Positions 6,661 to 8,491 of a stretch of 8,491 nt of DNA are shown here, piece by piece. Source of the DNA: Oribacterium parvum (GTDB taxonomy: Bacteria; Bacillota; Clostridia; Lachnospirales; Lachnospiraceae); NCBI GenBank assembly GCA_938022235.1, contig CALIEL010000043.1, forward strand, positions 1-8,491. The letters are read 5' to 3'. Position 1 is the first letter of the stretch. Each line of letters opens with the position of its first letter. The notes below the pieces were generated by a model, which did not search any database, was not told the DNA's origin, and saw nothing but the letters and a program-made list of their open reading frames with translations. The position numbers and the translations under genes are program-made.

Positions 6661-6726
6661 AGTTTTTGGATTTAATTCCAAAAACTATTTATTTTGTGAT
6701 AGTTTTTGGAATGCATTCCTAAAAGT
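6661..6726 (-). promoter_or_regulatory. Cluster of competing inverted repeats (AGTTTTTGGA family) in the ATPase leader/promoter
   Basis: AGTTTTTGGA occurs at 6661-6670 and 6701-6710, and its reverse complement TCCAAAAACT at 6677-6686; a degenerate copy (AGTTTTTTGG) begins at 6724. The central arm can pair two ways. It forms a 10-bp stem with 6661-6670 (6-nt loop), or a perfect 14-bp stem, ATTCCAAAAACTAT (6675-6688) with 6699-6712 (10-nt loop). GGAATGCATTCC (6708-6719) is itself a perfect palindrome, extendable to 6701-6726 with two mismatches. Three consecutive, mutually exclusive stems are thus possible. Either they are repeated half-sites for a DNA-binding protein, or a switching RNA leader if the ATPase transcript starts upstream of 6726. 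No convincing -35/-10 could be assigned, so the choice is open. Confidence 0.5.
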
Positions 6727-6788
6727 TTTTTGGTTCTAATATTTTTTTGAATCTACTCCATAAATAATTGAGTTTTGACTACGGATTT

Positions 6789-6818
6789 TTGACACTAAAA
6801 AAGGAGCTATAAAATAAT
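6789..6818 (+). promoter_or_regulatory. Possible rightward promoter TTGACA-N18-AATAAT
   Basis: A perfect -35 consensus TTGACA (6789-6794) is followed by AATAAT (6813-6818, spacer 18); TAAAAT (6810-6815, spacer 15) is an alternative. No rightward gene follows. Transcription would start near 6825, inside the palindrome, and run antisense into the lipoprotein gene. It may be an accidental match in AT-rich DNA. Confidence 0.2.
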
Positions 6819-6890
6819 CAAGTTTTACATAGACTCTATGCAAGATAGAAAACTTCTCCGATTATTCTCCAGCTCCTTTTGAAATAGTGT
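6792..6890 (-). terminator. Long interrupted hairpin after the lipoprotein gene, probable terminator or MITE-like palindrome
   Basis: Four nested perfect arm pairs are visible: ACACTA/TAGTGT (6792-6797 with 6885-6890), AAAAGGAGCT/AGCTCCTTTT (6799-6808 with 6871-6880), AATAATC/GATTATT (6813-6819 with 6860-6866) and AAGTTTT/AAAACTT (6820-6826 with 6849-6855). A small CATAG-ACT-CTATG hairpin (6828-6840) sits in the loop. Read leftward from the lipoprotein stop (7 nt away), the AGCTCC arm is followed by six U, as in a factor-independent terminator ending the dut-lipoprotein transcript. The stem is unusually long (about 30 pairs). On the leftward RNA three GGAG motifs occur: one in a stem, one in an internal loop and one in a bulge. 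A small palindromic mobile element or a structured RNA are alternatives. Confidence 0.6.
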
Positions 6891-6897
6891 GCTTTTC

Positions 6898-7587
6898 TTA
6901 ATTGCTTCCTTCTGTTGTCTCTGTAGTCTCCGTTGTTTCCTGCTTTTCCGTAATTCCCGCTTTTTCTTTCAACAACGGATTCTTCTCCAAGGCTTCCATA
7001 CGGTTTTTCAGAAAGCTAAGCTCCCTTTTCGCATCCTCATCTCCCGGATAACGGGTACAGTATTGCTGAAAGGCTTCATAAGCTTCCTGCCATTTGGCGG
7101 TCTTCTCCAGATATACCGCCCCGTCAAAAAGATATTCCCTATCTTCTTCCAGCCCCTTTTCTTTGATTTCTGAAAGGAGCTTCTCCGCATCCTCCAGCTT
7201 ATTGTCATTCAAAGCAGTTCCCAGCTCCTGAATCAGCTTTTTTCCGGCAATTCTCTCTTCCAGCAGGGGCAAATCTTTTTTCGCCAAGGTCTTGTAACTT
7301 TGCAGGCTTTCCTCCGCATCGGAAATATTCCCCAATTGAATTTCCGCCTCAATCTTATAAGCGAGAATATCCATTTGCAAAGCGGAGACCTGCCCGTTAC
7401 TTTTCTCCAAGGCCAGATTAAAGTTTTCCAATGCCGTCTTTCCGTCTCCCCGTTCCAGAGCTTCGATTCCCAGAAGACGATATTCCTTCGCCTTATTCTT
7501 ACAGGCAAAAAGGCTTAAAGAGAGAAGGAGAAAGAGTAGCAGAAAAGAGCTTAAGCTTTTTCCTTTTTTGTTCTTCCTTTTTTGCAT
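6898..7587 (-). CDS. TPR-containing lipoprotein
   Basis: This 229-residue secreted lipoprotein has a basic n-region (MQKRKNKKGK), a Leu/Phe-rich core (residues 15-27) and a lipobox LFAC, with the lipidated Cys at 29. The mature part should be anchored on the outer face of the membrane. TPR-like helix pairs follow at about 35-62 (YRLLGIEALERGDGKTALEN), 75-104 (AEIQLGNISDAEESL), 119-146 (LNDNKLEDAEKLLSEI) and 152-181 (GAVYLEKTAKWQEAYEAFQQ). It ends in a Thr/Glu tail of three ETT units, ETTETTETTEGSN. ATG 7587 follows AGGAGG by 5 nt, and the gene starts 12 nt after the dUTPase stop, so the two are cotranscribed. TPRs imply protein binding, perhaps in envelope assembly; no specific partner can be read. 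The large hairpin downstream ends the unit. Confidence 0.85.
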   Translation of the reverse strand: MQKRKNKKGKSLSSFLLLFLLLSLSLFACKNKAKEYRLLGIEALERGDGKTALENFNLALEKSNGQVSALQMDILAYKIEAEIQLGNISDAEESLQSYKTLAKKDLPLLEERIAGKKLIQELGTALNDNKLEDAEKLLSEIKEKGLEEDREYLFDGAVYLEKTAKWQEAYEAFQQYCTRYPGDEDAKRELSFLKNRMEALEKNPLLKEKAGITEKQETTETTETTEGSN

Positions 7588-7599
7588 TTTCCCCTCCTA

Positions 7600-8043
7600 T
7601 TATGCCTTCCCGGTGGTGCCAAAACCCCCACGGTCTTCGTTATCCAGATGATCCACCTCAATAAAATGCACCTCCGGCTGGTGAGGCATCAAGCGGAACT
7701 GTCCGATTCGATCATTGATATGAATTTCCGTATCTCGCATGGCTAAGATAGGCATATGGATAATGTCATTGTCACCGCAGAAGGATTCATCCACCACTCC
7801 CATGGCATTGGTTTGCAAAATACCGAAGTTCTTATAGGCCGAGCTTCTGGGAACAATCAGCATTTCATAGCCCTTGGGAATTTCCACGGAAATACCCATA
7901 CTGATTAGGCGGTATTCTCCCTGCTTCATACTGACATTTTCCGCTACCCGTAAATCAATCCAGTCACTTTTTCCGTCAATGTAGCGAAGCTTTTCCAGCT
8001 CCTTTACATGATATTTGATTTTTAACTTAGCCTCCACTTGCAT
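7600..8043 (-). CDS. dut: dUTP diphosphatase (dUTPase), trimeric type
   Basis: This 147-residue enzyme hydrolyses dUTP to dUMP and diphosphate, keeping uracil out of DNA and supplying dUMP for thymidylate synthesis. The five trimeric-dUTPase motifs are present: I, SDWIDLR (26-32), in the shorter form seen in Clostridia; II, PRSS (65-68); III, GVVDESFCGD (82-91) with the catalytic Asp85; IV, RIGQFRL (112-118); and V, RGGFGTTGK (138-146), the mobile Gly-rich arm. Odd: motif III has Phe88 where most family members have the Tyr that stacks on uracil and excludes ribose. The start ATG 8043 has overlapping sites, GGAG 9 nt upstream and AGGAG only 2 nt upstream. GTG at codon 3 would sit 8 nt from AGGAG and is an alternative. 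The start overlaps the preceding acidic frame by 22 nt, and the lipoprotein follows at 12 nt. Confidence 0.95.
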   Translation of the reverse strand: MQVEAKLKIKYHVKELEKLRYIDGKSDWIDLRVAENVSMKQGEYRLISMGISVEIPKGYEMLIVPRSSAYKNFGILQTNAMGVVDESFCGDNDIIHMPILAMRDTEIHINDRIGQFRLMPHQPEVHFIEVDHLDNEDRGGFGTTGKA

Positions 8044-8339
8044 TTCTCCTTTCTCCAGGAATTTCTTTGCACTCCCTTTTCTTCTCTATAACAGTTTCTT
8101 AACGGCTTTCTACGGCAGGTTCCCCTTGCAGGGAGAAGGTTTAAGTCTTTCGATTCTTCTTCGAGTTCCGGCTCCCGAATCTCTTCTAAGTCCTCTTCTG
8201 GCTCCGGTTCCACATCAGTCTCTGATTTATCTTCGGTTTCCGAGTTCTCGAATACTTCGTTGTCTTCTTCCAGCTCTACTTCCTTCTCCGCCTCTAATTC
8301 CATAAGATAAGCTTCGATAAAGCTTTCTTCCTCTTGCAA
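8022..8339 (-). pseudogene. Acidic reading frame upstream of dut; uncertain gene or frame-shifted C-terminal remnant
   Basis: This is an open frame of 105 codons from TTG 8339. Residues 1-65 are overwhelmingly Glu/Asp (ELEAEKEVELEEDNEV; VEPEPEEDLEEIREPELEEE), then abruptly Arg/Lys-rich with Cys and Trp (71-105), ending inside dut. No domain is recognised. Against a simple gene: the TTG has only a weak site (AGGG), the first ATG (8303) has none, and composition flips part-way. The acidic part continues the style of the Glu-rich tail encoded just upstream, but in a different frame (one base back). The two may therefore once have been one protein, split by an indel near 8340-8360, with the basic end being out-of-frame readthrough. 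A genuine small acidic protein, or a sequencing error, cannot be excluded. Confidence 0.35.
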
Positions 8340-8350
8340 AAGGTCCCTGC

Positions 8351-8491
8351 CTACTGTTCCGGGTCCAATGCCTTCGCGTCCTCCTGCCCTTCTGTACTTT
8401 CTTCCGCTTCTTCTTCCACTGTTTCTTCCGCTGTTTCTTCCGCTTCTTCCGCTTCTTCCGCTTCTTCCGCTTCTACCTCCGCCTCATCCGC
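8351..8491 (-). CDS. C-terminal Glu/Ala-rich tail of an unidentified protein (partial, right edge)
   Basis: The frame enters from the right edge and ends at TAG (8353-8351), giving 46 residues: ADEAEVEAEEAEEAEE, then ETAEETVEEE, ending EDAKALDPEQ. It is strongly acidic and lacks aromatics and Cys. It is a disordered tail with AEE repeats, so the parent family cannot be told. It reads in the same direction as dut and the lipoprotein and is followed at 11 nt by the acidic frame at 8339, so it is probably the upstream gene of the same operon. Reading one base back, the region is open but gives an Arg/Ser/Gly-rich product, less likely to be real. Confidence 0.6.
   Translation of the reverse strand, partial: ADEAEVEAEEAEEAEEAEETAEETVEEEAEESTEGQEDAKALDPEQ
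8435..8470. repeat. Four tandem copies of the 9-bp unit TTCTTCCGC
   Basis: Four perfect 9-bp copies encode (Ala-Glu-Glu)4 on the minus strand. A further copy at 8423-8431 and related CTTCCGC pieces from 8401 extend the low-complexity tract. Unit length is a multiple of three, so copy-number change by slippage would lengthen or shorten the tail without breaking frame. Confidence 0.8.

Noticed and set aside
6838..6882. Short rightward frame MQDRKLLRLFSSSF inside the long palindrome
   Set aside because: Only 14 codons, no ribosome site, and its sequence is dictated by the inverted repeat.
6611..6890. Riboswitch or T-box of known class upstream of the ATPase
   Set aside because: No T-box AGGGUGG/NNUGG motif or other known aptamer core could be recognised, and the gene is not a typical target. 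Only the pairing pattern is reported.
8099..8141. A 13-codon stretch (TFSLQGEPAVESR) in the original tail frame, ending at TAA 8101
   Set aside because: It sits in the same frame as the Glu-rich tail and could be an original C-terminus, but it is too short and is separated by stop codons. No firm claim is possible.
8015..8305. Rightward Leu/Pro/Ser-rich frame of 96 codons
   Set aside because: It is the complement of the Glu-rich acidic region; the hydrophobic look comes from reading GAA/GAG codons on the other strand.
1..8491. CRISPR arrays, transposases, integrases, tRNA and rRNA genes
   Set aside because: I saw no regularly spaced long direct repeats, recombinase motifs, tRNA-like cloverleaf ends or rRNA sequence on either strand.

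Overview
The window looks like a chromosomal segment of a Gram-positive, low-to-mid-GC anaerobe of the Clostridia, most probably Lachnospiraceae. The reasons are a DUF5716/DUF5717-like pair and a DUF4364-like protein (families I associate mainly with Lachnospiraceae and close relatives), a dUTPase of the form common in that group, strong AGGAGG-type ribosome sites, and a Cys-lipobox lipoprotein with a very Leu-rich signal peptide. I cannot name a genus.

Layout, left to right. Positions 1-3158 (minus strand) hold a two-gene operon: a large DUF5717-like protein of mixed beta and alpha-helical build, then, 15 nt downstream, the first ~140 codons of an actin/Hsp70-like DUF5716 protein cut by the window edge. 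A 251-bp divergent intergenic region with several palindromes separates it from a rightward DUF4364-like winged-helix protein (3410-3934). That gene runs tail to tail, with only 3 nt between stop codons, into a leftward class Ic aspartate aminotransferase-like gene (3938-5287). The aminotransferase has its own recognisable promoter, overlapped by an inverted repeat. Next, also leftward, is an AAA+ ATPase with a DUF4143-type C-terminus (5408-6610). Its AT-rich upstream region (6611-6797) is packed with mutually exclusive inverted repeats. A ~99-bp interrupted palindrome (6792-6890) then separates it from a leftward operon: a gene with a Glu/Ala-rich C-terminal tail (partial, right edge), an acidic reading frame of doubtful status, dUTPase (dut), and a TPR lipoprotein.

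There is no integrase, transposase, CRISPR array, tRNA or rRNA. The genes look like core or lineage-core genome, except that the DUF4143 ATPase with its repeat-rich flanks could be an acquired single-gene insertion. The most interesting under-described item is the DUF5716/DUF5717 pair with the divergent winged-helix gene: an actin-fold protein with an altered phosphate-1 motif beside a large partner. Next are the two structured intergenic regions around the ATPase gene. All functional statements on the DUF families are inference from sequence patterns and recall; no database search was possible.
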